Source: Siphonodentalium dalli (Eukaryota; Mollusca; Scaphopoda; Gadilida; Siphonodentaliidae). Taken from it: DNA of 64,000 nt. Shown here in pieces: positions 22,469 to 31,509 of this stretch. The notes under the pieces were generated by a model that saw only the letters and a program-made list of their open reading frames with translations, was not told the DNA's origin and did no database searches. The position numbers and the translations under genes were made by a program. How positions within the stretch are numbered: the stretch's first letter is position 1; every line of letters starts with the position of its first letter. The stretch lies in NCBI GenBank assembly GCA_032622095.1, contig CP136061.1:9627287-9691286 (forward strand). The letters run 5' to 3'.

Positions 22469-22684
22469 ATTACCCGAGTGGCACAAATTTAAAACTAACA
22501 CTCCTTTGTTGGCCGAAATATATTTTATGTAAATATTGAAAACTAAAATAACACAATCATGCATACAACACAATTATCACATTTGACAAATACATGGACA
22601 AACACATGTAAGTGAAACAAAATAAATAGGACAGATACATATCATGCGTTAAATGAATACATGTACTACTGTATAGTTGAATAT
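22464..22684 (-). repeat. Split direct repeat B1
   Basis: About 220 bp, the partner of B2. It is fused directly to A2, with a few bases shared at the join. Confidence 0.9.
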
Positions 22685-23018
22685 TGACCAATTCTTGGCC
22701 TAAAAGGCCACCAAACCGTAGGTGCCAAAAAAGAGCGCACACTAATGAAGTAGCTTACATGAATATCTCTTTATGTTCTTTACCGTAAAGAGCCTTTTAA
22801 ATGAACATATTATATGTAGGTCTTGATTAGAAAAAGTTGTCAGCGTCTCAGAATGAGGGAAAAAGTCCACAACTCCCCGGGACTCACCAAGTGGTTTCCG
22901 GCCCAGGGTAGTAGGGAGTGATTGCTGAACTAACCCTTGAAAATTCAGTCATTCACAAAAAAAAAAGCTCATTCTAAGCCTGATGACATCACTCTATCTA
23001 ATCATTACTCCATTAATT

Positions 23019-23570
23019 TCATAACGTATTATTATCTCTCAATTTATATTGTTTGAGCACTTGTATAAAAAAGTTCTTCAATTGCCTTGTACCTTCAAAG
23101 TTTAAATGTAATCCACCATCGCTTCTAGCAAAAAACCTATGTTTAGGCATTCCATCTTTCATAAATGGTTTATATGAACTAACATATTCTACCACTCTTT
23201 CATCCTCTAATGCTATATTTCTCAATTTGGCATTACAATCTATAACCAGCCTATTTGACTCTTCAAAGTCTTTTGGTCTTGGCAAAATGGAAGATATAAC
23301 AACTCTGAATTTCTTGATTTTGAAAAGCGCTGCCAACATATTGCTATATGCTCCTTCAAAATCCTTTACAGACATATGTTCTGCAACATTGTTAGTGCCC
23401 ACATGAATTAGTATAAGATCAAATTTTGCCAGATAATCCTTTTTTGAATTCAGATGCCAATTTAGCTTTCCTATTGTGACTCCCCTTATACTGCATACTT
23501 CTGTGTAATCGATACCTTCTATGTATTTAACTATGGAGTCCCCCAGTATCAAAACCGACCTGATGCCCAT
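23019..23570 (-). CDS. SGNH hydrolase of the Ngaro-like element
   Basis: 183 residues with an ATG start. The SGNH/GDSL blocks are in order: GDS at residues 10-12 (Ser12 nucleophile), GTNN at 58-61 (block III) and DGGLHLN at 151-157 with His155. The usual catalytic spacing is Asp-X-X-His; here Asp151 and His155 are separated by three residues, so the acid may be different or the loop extended. Length fits a minimal SGNH domain, with no signal peptide or membrane segment. Related esterase-like ORFs occur in some Ngaro and CR1-type retroelements; their substrate is unknown, though lipid or acyl-group hydrolysis is the family activity. It lies 130 nt downstream of the recombinase ORF. The sequence just before the ATG (CTTCTTTTACAG) looks like a splice acceptor, suggesting expression from a spliced mRNA. 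Confidence 0.85.
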   Translation of the reverse strand: MGIRSVLILGDSIVKYIEGIDYTEVCSIRGVTIGKLNWHLNSKKDYLAKFDLILIHVGTNNVAEHMSVKDFEGAYSNMLAALFKIKKFRVVISSILPRPKDFEESNRLVIDCNAKLRNIALEDERVVEYVSSYKPFMKDGMPKHRFFARSDGGLHLNFEGTRQLKNFFIQVLKQYKLRDNNTL

Positions 23571-23700
23571 CTGACCTGTAAAAGAAGGCTACATTTAAAA
23601 TTCATCATAACTTTGAATTTTTGTGGTTCAGTCAAAGAGTTTCTTTTTAACCCATTCAGTGACATATCAAGGATACTAGTAAGAGATCTGTATTAACATT

Positions 23701-24678
23701 CTACATGTTCTCAACCATTTTTTGGGTAACTGATAATCTGTCCTTTAGAGTAAATTCCAAATAGATTTTATAGGCATCACTGATCCAGTTTCCATGTAAC
23801 TGAATGAGTTCAGCCGAAACTCCAGACTGAAAGGCATATAATGCCCCACCCCTTCTCAGTGAATGTGATGAGAATAATTCGGACTCTTCTCCAATCTTAT
23901 CAAGTCTGTCACGTAAAAACTGAGTAAAGTAGTTGTAGGTAATTGGTACAAGACCTTTTCCAGTCTTTCTAACAAATGCTGGGCTTTTACCGACAGTTTT
24001 TACAATATTCACCATTCTGTTATATGCTGAAACTGGACAAAGGATATGTCCAGGAATGGCTACTAAAGGTATTATCAATTCTTTCTCTCCAAATTGGATA
24101 GTTTTTGACCATCCAAATTTGACTTGCAAAAAGTTGTTTTCAACTGTTATATCTTCTCGTTTCAGCACTTTATTCAAATCCATTTTACTGATTGAATCTA
24201 CCACTAAATTTGATTTTCTAGCCATGAGAAAAAACCCAAACAACATTATGCACCACATTGTTGTGTGCAGTGGATTATTGAAATCGATAATTTGTGCTAC
24301 TTTTCTCAAAATTTCAATTGTGATTGGACTTGCTCTCTTTGGCAAATAAGGTTGCCGTCTGGCAATACCCTTCAGTACTAATTTCAATGAATAAGATTCT
24401 ACAGCCTCGCAATCTAAATTTAACATGGCATGCAGTGTTTTTACTCCAGAAATATAGTTTTTTACCGATGTGACAGACTTGAAAGACCTGCTAAGAAACT
24501 GTGCATAATAATTAAGCACATTTTCTTCAACCGGAAATGGATCAAATTTTAAATAAAAACAAAATTGTAAGAATGTTTTGAACTGTGTCTCTAAATTACT
24601 GTAAGTTCCTTTCGCGAAGGCTGAACATCGTGAAACCTTTGTTTCTTTGGCCAATTTTCTTAGTTGTTCGTCTGAAAT
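23701..24678 (-). CDS. Tyrosine recombinase of the Ngaro-like element
   Basis: The frame runs from just after the RT/RNase H stop to 23701; the domain proper is about 318 residues. Numbered from 24654, the catalytic set is recognisable. The first Arg is in MARKSNL (about 144), a Lys lies in the following beta region (KFGWSKTI), His and Arg are in HSLRRGG (about 262), the second His/Trp box is LHGNW, and the Tyr nucleophile is in AYKIYLEF (about 298). An N-terminal core-binding SAM-like domain occupies roughly the first 100 residues. It inserts the circular cDNA by site-specific strand exchange, replacing an integrase. The first in-frame ATG lies about 75 codons into the domain, so it is probably translated as an extension of Pol or from a spliced message. 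The frame is identical to that of RT/RNase H, with one TAA between them. Confidence 0.88.
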   Translation of the reverse strand: MSDEQLRKLAKETKVSRCSAFAKGTYSNLETQFKTFLQFCFYLKFDPFPVEENVLNYYAQFLSRSFKSVTSVKNYISGVKTLHAMLNLDCEAVESYSLKLVLKGIARRQPYLPKRASPITIEILRKVAQIIDFNNPLHTTMWCIMLFGFFLMARKSNLVVDSISKMDLNKVLKREDITVENNFLQVKFGWSKTIQFGEKELIIPLVAIPGHILCPVSAYNRMVNIVKTVGKSPAFVRKTGKGLVPITYNYFTQFLRDRLDKIGEESELFSSHSLRRGGALYAFQSGVSAELIQLHGNWISDAYKIYLEFTLKDRLSVTQKMVENM

Positions 24679-26520
24679 TTACCATGTATTAGAAAAATTG
24701 AATAACCTTTGTGGAATTTCAATTTCCTTATACAAGCCATGTGTATCATTTATGAATCTTGTCTTATACTGTGCATCTAAGTACCACCTTGACAATGAGT
24801 CTGCCAATCTATTCTGTTCACCTGGATAATATTGAGCCCTAATCTGGAATTCATAAATTGCTGCTACATAGCAAATTTCTCTTAAGCATTTTTGATGAAA
24901 AATATCCTTTGTAGCACCTGAATTCAACACAGCAACTGTTGATTGATTATCACAATAAACTAATATTCTTTTGCCAGTGAAGGATTTGCCCCATAAGCCC
25001 ACTGATACAACAATTGCAAGCAATTCGAGAGCATTGATATGTAATTTCTGGTCAAGAATATGAATCGGAAACTGTGCATGAAAACATTGACATCCATAAA
25101 TCCCACCAATGCCCACTAGACACGAATCTGTCGCTAATATGGCATCTGGTTGACTCCATTCATCATAAAACATCATTGATACTCCATTGAAGTTTGGCAG
25201 AAACAATGACCACCACTTTAGATCTGATTTTATTTCGGTTGGGATATTTATTTTCTTGTTGGGTTTAGATGAATCCAAAGTTCGTAACCAATTTAACAAT
25301 CGGGAAACAAATAACCTTCCTGGCTTTACACAATTTGATACAAAATTCAGCTTTCCCAACAGACTTTGTAATTCCTGCAATGAAGCCTTCAGCTTGATTA
25401 ACCATTCATCTACTAACAATAATATTTCATGGAGTCTCTCTTTTGTTATTGTTAATGATTTCTGAACAGTATCGAATTGTACCCCAAGGAATACCATTTT
25501 TGTGGACGGTGCACAAGCTTTTGATTTTGATTCCTCCAGTCCACATTTCTCCATTATGTTACCCAGCAATTGGAATGAGCTTTCTGCCTCATTAGCTATC
25601 TGTGCCAATGCCATATCATCCAGATAGTTTATAATTGTGATTCCATGCTTAAGAGCTATGAATGCAAATGCATTCGAAACTCTCTGAAAAATATATGCAC
25701 TTGATCGCAAACCCATTGTCAACACATGATCAAAGTATAATTTTTCTTGGAATTTATATCCCAGGAGATGGATATCCCCTGGACAACAAGGTATTTGTCT
25801 GTACGCTCTTCGTAAGTCCCTTCTCCACATTAATACAGTTCCATTTCCTTGAGATTTGATTAAATCTACTAGATCATCAACTGTTGGATACTTAATTGTG
25901 ATGTTTTCCCCCATATATGTATCTTTGGGAATAAATGAGTTCACCGAGTTATTCGGAGGAAAACTTAGATCCAAAATTATCCTCCGTTCAACAGAGTCTT
26001 TCTTTGAAACCGTGTTGAGCGGGGATAACACCACCTTTGATTTGAATGGATTGTCAGCAAAGGGGCCTATCACTGCCTTGTTTTCTATCTCATTTTTTAG
26101 ATAGTTTTCAATTTCTAACGTGTGTTCCCTCGCCCCTTTGTGGTTCATTGTGTGTTTAAATTTAATTTCCTCTACGTTCCCTTCAAAATTAATAGGGAAT
26201 CCATAATTCAAGAATTTAAGGATTTCCCTGTCATTGTAACCATATAAGAATTCTTGAATGTATTCTATATTTAACCTTGAGTAAATTGGAATCTTACATC
26301 CAAGTGCATTACAACGTCCGGACTGTAAAACTTCATTGTGCACTTCAATTATTGTTTGAGTCACTGCATTATGTGTTTCTGCCCCCCTTTCATTAATATC
26401 CAATTTATCAATGTGCTTATTTGGCCCATCATTGTTGTCAATATTGCTACCAGATGGATTTTCACATTCAATGTTGTTGTCAGAAACTAATGCGGTTTTC
26501 TGTTTTACAGTTTGGAACAT
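24679..26520 (-). CDS. Reverse transcriptase-RNase H of the Ngaro-like element
   Basis: 613 residues from an ATG that lies 15 nt after the Gag stop and in the same frame. About 130 N-terminal residues without a recognised domain come first. The RT follows with the motif A Asp in WRRDLRRAYRQIP, the hydrophobic block before LRSSAYIFQRVSNAF, and the active site YLDD at about residue 297. RNase H lies at about 458-600 with Asp in ATDSCLVG, Glu in NALELLAI, Asp in VYCDNQSTV and the last Asp in RLADSLSR. RT of this type with LDD and a direct RNase H join is characteristic of DIRS-like elements. No DAM-type methyltransferase, which DIRS1 elements carry, is present. This again favours Ngaro. The ORF ends in TAA immediately before the recombinase frame. 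Confidence 0.92.
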   Translation of the reverse strand: MFQTVKQKTALVSDNNIECENPSGSNIDNNDGPNKHIDKLDINERGAETHNAVTQTIIEVHNEVLQSGRCNALGCKIPIYSRLNIEYIQEFLYGYNDREILKFLNYGFPINFEGNVEEIKFKHTMNHKGAREHTLEIENYLKNEIENKAVIGPFADNPFKSKVVLSPLNTVSKKDSVERRIILDLSFPPNNSVNSFIPKDTYMGENITIKYPTVDDLVDLIKSQGNGTVLMWRRDLRRAYRQIPCCPGDIHLLGYKFQEKLYFDHVLTMGLRSSAYIFQRVSNAFAFIALKHGITIINYLDDMALAQIANEAESSFQLLGNIMEKCGLEESKSKACAPSTKMVFLGVQFDTVQKSLTITKERLHEILLLVDEWLIKLKASLQELQSLLGKLNFVSNCVKPGRLFVSRLLNWLRTLDSSKPNKKINIPTEIKSDLKWWSLFLPNFNGVSMMFYDEWSQPDAILATDSCLVGIGGIYGCQCFHAQFPIHILDQKLHINALELLAIVVSVGLWGKSFTGKRILVYCDNQSTVAVLNSGATKDIFHQKCLREICYVAAIYEFQIRAQYYPGEQNRLADSLSRWYLDAQYKTRFINDTHGLYKEIEIPQRLFNFSNTW

Positions 26521-26535
26521 TGTAGTTTCTAACTA

Positions 26536-27819
26536 TCATTTCTTATGAGGGCACTCAACAGAATTTTCTGGGTGATTTTTTTGTGACCTGTCCCTCTGGT
26601 AGCAAGTTGAACAAATGTGTGCCATATTCCTCATTTCACCCCTGATAAACTTGTAATGAGCATTTGGGATTGAACAGAGCCCTCTCTGATAATCAGGACA
26701 ATACCAAACTTCACCTTTTGATTCATTGGTGCTGTTACTAACATTACCAAATCGTTTATTTACAAAATTTTCCCTTTGGAAATTTTCCCTTTGGAAATTG
26801 CCTGACTTTTTCGGAAGAATATTTGATTTCCTCTTGAAATTCCCTGCCAAAATTGGGGTTTCTATTTTTGTTGGATCATCATCCCATGAGCTCTGCCCAT
26901 ATTCTATGCGACGAATCCAAGCCGCATAGAAATCTAGTAATGAGGAGCAATCATATATGTCACGATAATATGCTATCTTCATTAACAAGTTCATCCTGCC
27001 TTTCTGTTCCTCCTCATCATCACAAGCTACAATAATTTCCATCTCCCCAGCAAAAAATTGGTTCAAACTCAAACTTTTGAAATCCACCTTGCGGTTTACA
27101 TATTCCATTTGTAAATAAGCCTGTGGACATGCTTGGGGAAATTTAACTTTCATAGATGGATTTGTCTCCAAGCCTGATTTTTTCTTACAAGAAGACCTTT
27201 TCTTATATCTATGTGATTCTGAATCATTCTCGCTTGATTCAGATGATGAGGATTCAGGGCACGATGAACTTTTGTCAATAATTTTTAATTTTTTGAGCTG
27301 TTTTTCAGCTTTTACTCTGGACTCATGATCATTCCTTAACTCTTTCAACCCAATGTCTATTAACTTTTTTGGCTGTGAGTTAAATTTTTTACCTTTCGTT
27401 GTTCTCTTTCTTTGTAATCTTTCAATCTCATCTTCTTCTTCTCTTATCTTTTCTTTCAGTATTTTCTTCATATCCCGTTTTTCCATTTTTTCTCGTCTGT
27501 ATCTTGTCTCCTCGTATTTTCGTAACAACTCTGCTTCATCATCGTCATCATCGGAACTGCAGGTGTTCTGATATCTAGTGTTATCATGTCTTCCGTACCT
27601 TACTGGTTTTGGTAATGTTTTTTCGTTCTTCATTCGAACTGTCTCCTCTGGGTTGTCTTCCCATAGTAATTGTGTTTCCATCTTGGGAATTACTACTGTA
27701 GATTTTAGTCTTTCTGGATCCCGTGTTATTTCGATCTCAGATTCAGATTGTGTGTAATTTCCTTTCAACATTTTCTGGTAATCTTGTTTTTTACCCCTCG
27801 TCTGTATTCCGTCAGCCAT
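26536..27819 (-). CDS. Gag-like protein of the Ngaro-like element
   Basis: 427 residues from an ATG at 27819. It contains a highly charged helical stretch at about residues 90-145 (RKYEETRYRREKMEKRD), a Ser/Glu-rich patch (SSSCPESSSSESSEND), and a folded-looking middle region rich in aromatic residues. The C-terminal Cys/His cluster (CPDYQRGLC, HICSTCYQRD, H...CPHKK) could bind zinc and nucleic acid. It is the first ORF after repeat A1 and probably forms the RNP or particle. It ends TGA TAG, two stops in tandem, and Pol begins 15 nt later in the same frame. That argues for reinitiation or separate translation and against a Gag-Pol frameshift. Confidence 0.8.
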   Translation of the reverse strand: MADGIQTRGKKQDYQKMLKGNYTQSESEIEITRDPERLKSTVVIPKMETQLLWEDNPEETVRMKNEKTLPKPVRYGRHDNTRYQNTCSSDDDDDEAELLRKYEETRYRREKMEKRDMKKILKEKIREEEDEIERLQRKRTTKGKKFNSQPKKLIDIGLKELRNDHESRVKAEKQLKKLKIIDKSSSCPESSSSESSENDSESHRYKKRSSCKKKSGLETNPSMKVKFPQACPQAYLQMEYVNRKVDFKSLSLNQFFAGEMEIIVACDDEEEQKGRMNLLMKIAYYRDIYDCSSLLDFYAAWIRRIEYGQSSWDDDPTKIETPILAGNFKRKSNILPKKSGNFQRENFQRENFVNKRFGNVSNSTNESKGEVWYCPDYQRGLCSIPNAHYKFIRGEMRNMAHICSTCYQRDRSQKNHPENSVECPHKK

Positions 27820-27922
27820 TTATTATTTGTATGGTTGGCTTGCAATTAGTGCAGGTAGCTGCTCAGTGGTTGTGGTTGTTGATCGCCCGTTGTGGTTGTT
27901 ATCGTGATCGCCCGTTGTAAAC

Positions 27923-27944
27923 TGTCCATGTATTTGTCAAATGT
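27923..27944. repeat. 22-bp inverted copy of a B-repeat segment next to A1
   Basis: Plus-strand 27923-27944 is the exact reverse complement of a 22-bp stretch inside B1 (22579-22600) and B2 (21843-21864), core GACAAATACATGG. It lies between Gag and the inner edge of A1. It could be a recombinase binding site in reverse orientation or a scar. Confidence 0.8.
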
Positions 27945-27952
27945 CAAAACTT

Positions 27953-28200
27953 AAAACTTAGTGCGACTGCACCTATCGGCGAATCATGTATTATATACAA
28001 TACATGATTCAGTTTATATACAATACATGATTCGTTAATGTACTTCCGATTGACACGCCCACTCTCCACTTCCGGGAAAACATGCAGCGAGCGCTGGCGA
28101 GCGTGGTAAATTTCGACCACAGATTTCATGAGATTTGTTATTCCTCGGGTAATTAGCCATTTTAATTCGGTACCATTTGATACCGAAATAAAACAACACA
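27953..28200 (-). repeat. Split direct repeat A1 (5' end of the element)
   Basis: About 250 bp, collinear with A2 but lacking its central 200 bp. It ends at 28200 in ACAACACA, followed by a TA-rich microsatellite that may be the target. The promoter and 5' UTR of the element should lie here. Confidence 0.88.
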
Positions 28201-28931
28201 TATATATATATCCTTTTCATCCAAATTTATTGCCTCACTCAATCATCTAAATTATGGGGACTTATTCCTAGTTTAATCATGAGAGTTGTTGCCTTGTGGG
28301 GGGGGGGGGGGGCAATGTTTACGTATGGTTCAAATTTCATATAGTTCTTAAACAGCCATGTTTTTTTTATTTGTTCTATCATCTTACATGAGAGAGGGTA
28401 TCACCCCCCCTTTTCGGTACGCGGGATTCAGAGTGTTTTGAAGCCGTACGCGGGATTCATACCCCCGAATTAACTGGTATTCGGGTTCGAGCAAAACTTC
28501 TTGGACTCAGGTTTTGATGGCGCAAAATAATATTTTGTGCTAGTTATCTGTATGAATGAGTGGGTAGAATAGCTTCTTGGGCATATTCGACCACCATGCC
28601 ATCATAAAGTATCATTAATCGTATCATAACGGCATCATAACGCCCGTAACGCGACCGGCGTCTCTTCGGTTGTTAACCGGAAAGCGTCCGGAAACTATAT
28701 TTGATTTGTTTTCCAATTCCAAACTTTTAATTAACCGGTATCGGTGTCATCACTTCCGACTTTAACAAGACATACCAGGACTTTATTTAACCCTTTATCA
28801 ACTAAATGAACTCTCCCATCCAGTTATAAAAGTAATGGAATAGCTTATCATTGATTTTGAGGGGTGTTCACTGCAGGTAAAATAAACAGACGACAAACAT
28901 TAAAAGTGAAGATTGAGTCAAATGTATTGAG

Positions 28932-29010
28932 GGAAATGTTCAGATAATAATTCAACAAACGACCCTTTGGAAGTTTGGTCGTTTGTTGAACTTATTATAT
29001 GAACATTTCC
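28932..29010. other. Near-perfect 33-bp-stem hairpin
   Basis: The arms GGAAATGTTCA...CAACAAACGACC (left) and their complement (right) pair over 33-34 bp with one mismatch and one bulge around a loop of about 12 nt. Size and shape fit a miRNA precursor, but a MITE-type hairpin is equally possible. Confidence 0.65.
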
Positions 29011-29094
29011 TATGGGATAACTACTCATAAATGATGTTCCAGTATATAAAGGGTAAAGGAGGAAGTTTTTATATTGAATAAAAATAACGGAGTG

Positions 29095-29580
29095 GGTAAA
29101 GAGCGGTATACCACTCTTAAACACTGAGGGCTAAAGAACGGTATACCGCTCTTTAGCGATGAGGGCTAAAGAGCGGTACTCATCGCTAAAGAGCGGTATA
29201 CCGCTCTTTATAGCTGGACACTACAGATTGGACAGTACGGATGATAATGTAAGACCGTTCTTTTTCACGCCAGGACCATGTATAGCTAACTAGCGGTATA
29301 TACCGGTGTACACCACTTGAGTGTATGACAGGTACACTGTTCTTTGGCGTTTGTCACTAAATAGCAGTATACCGTTCTTTAGCGCCAATGCTGAAGGGCG
29401 GTATACCGTTCTTTAGCACCAACTGCTAAAGAGTGGTATACCGTTATTTAGCGTATCAGGCCCATATAGTTAAAGAGTGGTTTGGTACTAAAGAGCGCCA
29501 AACGCTAAAGAGCTGGATACCGTTCTTTATCGTGTCAGGCCCATATAGCTAAAGAGTGGTATACCACTCTTTAGCCACGG
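29095..29580. repeat. Array of the palindrome GCGGTATACCGC with CTTTAG flanks
   Basis: Perfect and imperfect copies of TAAAGAGCGGTATACCGCTC follow one another at irregular spacing, many of them self-complementary over 20 bp or more. The clearest lie at 29132-29155 and 29186-29210. More degenerate ones continue to 29575. Confidence 0.8.
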
Positions 29581-29930
29581 CCTAAAAATAATCACACACC
29601 GTTAAGGATAACCTGCCCTTAATAGATTAACCTGTCATTGTATCTCGTCAAATTATAGTATCACAAATACTCTACTCCAATATCATGTCAGGTATAATGG
29701 ATCATAATGTGTCTATGACGTAACTTCTGCTTGTATCTGTCTGATATTAAAACAGTCAATTTGTATGTCATTTATTGCATATTATTTCTTAACATGTATT
29801 CAGGATTCAACCCCCAAAATTAACTGGTATTCAGGATTCACCACCCAAAATTAACTGGTATTCAGGATTCACCCCCCAAAATTAACTGGTATTCAGGATT
29901 CAAGGGGGGTGATACCCTCATGAGAGGGTT

Positions 29931-30425
29931 AGAGCTCTGGGGCTCTAATGAACTTGCATTGGAAAACTCTCCCTACATTATATAGAATGATGATTAAGTT
30001 TCAATAAGCAACAGGAATCCTAGCTGTTACAGGATTGAAACAATTTGACATGCATAAAATTGAGGAAACATAGCATTTCTTCTGGTCCTTGCCCTATCTC
30101 CAAATAACTGCTCAAATCTGAGAGCTACCTTGACCTATTATCTGACATTTGTCCATTAAAACCCTGTTAGCTGTTAAATTATTTTTTATTACAACATGGG
30201 AGCTGTCTATTTCACCCAGTACAGCTACTACCATAATAAATCTGCCACAGCCAGATGTCTGTGATCCTAAATAAAACTTTGCCATATACAACTCTGCCAA
30301 TGTGTGGTGTGTTGGACATATTTCACTCTTGCAATACAGCGAATAATTCAACTCTTGTGATCATTTTTTTACATTTATGTTTTCTGATACATGGTGACAC
30401 ATCAGTGCATGTGCAGAAATATTTT
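29931..30425. other. Non-coding stretch
   Basis: No repeat or gene recognised. Chance ORFs only. Confidence 0.4.
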
Positions 30426-30430
30426 TCCAA

Positions 30431-31090
30431 GATAAATCATGGAGTTGGCCAGAAATATCATGAAGTTTGCAAGAAGAATGAAAACGTAAGTAATATATAT
30501 ATATATTGTTTTGAAGCAGCTAAAACACAAACTTTCTGGGGGATTTTCATATCAGCGAGCTTCGCATAGACTACATCAATAACACAATACAGTAATGTTA
30601 AGAATCGCCCTCGTTTTAGACTTCCAGTTTCACAAGAAAGGAATATTGAACAATAAGTCAAACCAAATTGTATAACAGTGAGCCATGGTGGCTAGGGCGG
30701 CACTACAACAATTATAAATTTATATACATGTATTTTTCCGAATCAGATTTGTTTATTAGAATACTCGACAAAATGCTGTTGGGTGGAATATCCTTCTATT
30801 GATGATTATGATCAAGTTAAAGAAGTTACCTCAGATAAGTCATATCCTTCAAATGTTCTTTAGAGTTGAGCCTATGAGGATTTCAATTGTAATTTGAGGT
30901 TTCTCTGGATATAATGCAAACAATTCATTCCATGAACCAGGGCAACTACTTATTATGTTGTTTGTCACTTTATATTCGCCATTTCAGGAATGAAGGCAGC
31001 AACATACCAGAGAAGATTCAGAGCCACGATACAAGGCTTAAGGCTAAAGAAAGAGCAGCTCAACCATTTTGACCACAGATAAATTCTTAA
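30431..31090 (+). CDS. Possible two short exons of an unknown gene
   Basis: A stretch ending GAATGAAAAC at 30485 is followed by the strong donor GTAAGT. An acceptor (CCATTTCAG) at 30987 opens a second piece ending at a GTGAGT donor near 31090. One frame with an ATG at 30440 joins the two and encodes a small basic peptide (start MELARNIMKFARRMKT) that stops in the second piece. Another frame of the second piece is also open. No family recognised, and the evidence is splice-signal based only. Confidence 0.2.
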
Positions 31091-31505
31091 TGTGAGTTCA
31101 ATTAAAAACATTGGTTTCATGTGACCAGCATCTTGAATAAATGTTTATGACCTTGAATAACCATCTCCCAATAAATTTCCATTTAAGACAAGTAACTTGT
31201 TTGGAAAAATAGCTTGATTCGATGGAAATATGGAGCATTTTAACTATTCCCTTGCACTCAACTAAATGATGTCAAGCTGAGCCATAGTGTCAACAGCAGT
31301 CTTTCTCTCCGCAGTCTTCTAGAGATGTGGCTATGAAATTGTGCTTGATTTCATCAAATAAATATGGCCCCCACATGTGACCATAATATATTTCAACTTT
31401 TAAACAAGCTGGATGCCATACATGCATGAATCTAAACCATGGAAACACATTTAACAGTGATATTTCCATAAATGGGAATTGAAAACGCGACTTATGTTTC
31501 CCTCC
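31091..31505. other. Non-coding stretch
   Basis: No features recognised. Confidence 0.4.
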
Positions 31506-31509
31506 AGAG

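Larger units (their letters stand above)
21728..28200 (-). mobile_element. Ngaro/DIRS-type tyrosine-recombinase retrotransposon, near complete
   Basis: On the minus strand the order is repeat A1 (28200-27953), Gag-like ORF, RT/RNase H, tyrosine recombinase, SGNH hydrolase, then B1 (22684-22464), A2 (22468-22017) and B2 (21958-21728). This A1 - ORFs - B1A2B2 split direct repeat layout is the diagnostic structure of Ngaro-like YR retrotransposons. There is no LTR, integrase or aspartic protease. The B1/A2 junction overlaps over a few bases (plus strand ACACA), and the same bases form the outer ends of A1 and B2, as expected for the crossover core used when a YR inserts a circular DNA. An SGNH hydrolase is a known extra ORF in some animal Ngaro elements. 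Total length is about 6.47 kb. No frameshift is seen in any ORF, so the copy may be recent. Confidence 0.9.
28388..29930. mobile_element. Fold-back element with palindromic-motif array
   Basis: The ends are inverted: GAGGGTATCACCCCCC near 28394 and its complement near 29905. Near each end lie copies of a motif containing AATTAACTGGTATTC: one near 28469 and several between 29818 and 29900, where a unit of about 31 bp is repeated. The body holds a hairpin (28932-29010) and an array of the palindrome GCGGTATACCGC with TAAAGA/TCTTTA flanks (29095-29580). No protein encoded. It looks like a non-autonomous element carrying a satellite-like cargo. Confidence 0.6.

Noticed and set aside
22260-22469. 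ORF repeated at 27944-28201 (start MCCFISVSNGTELKWL)
   Set aside because: It is the translation of repeats A2 and A1. A short leader peptide cannot be excluded, but there is no support beyond repeat identity.
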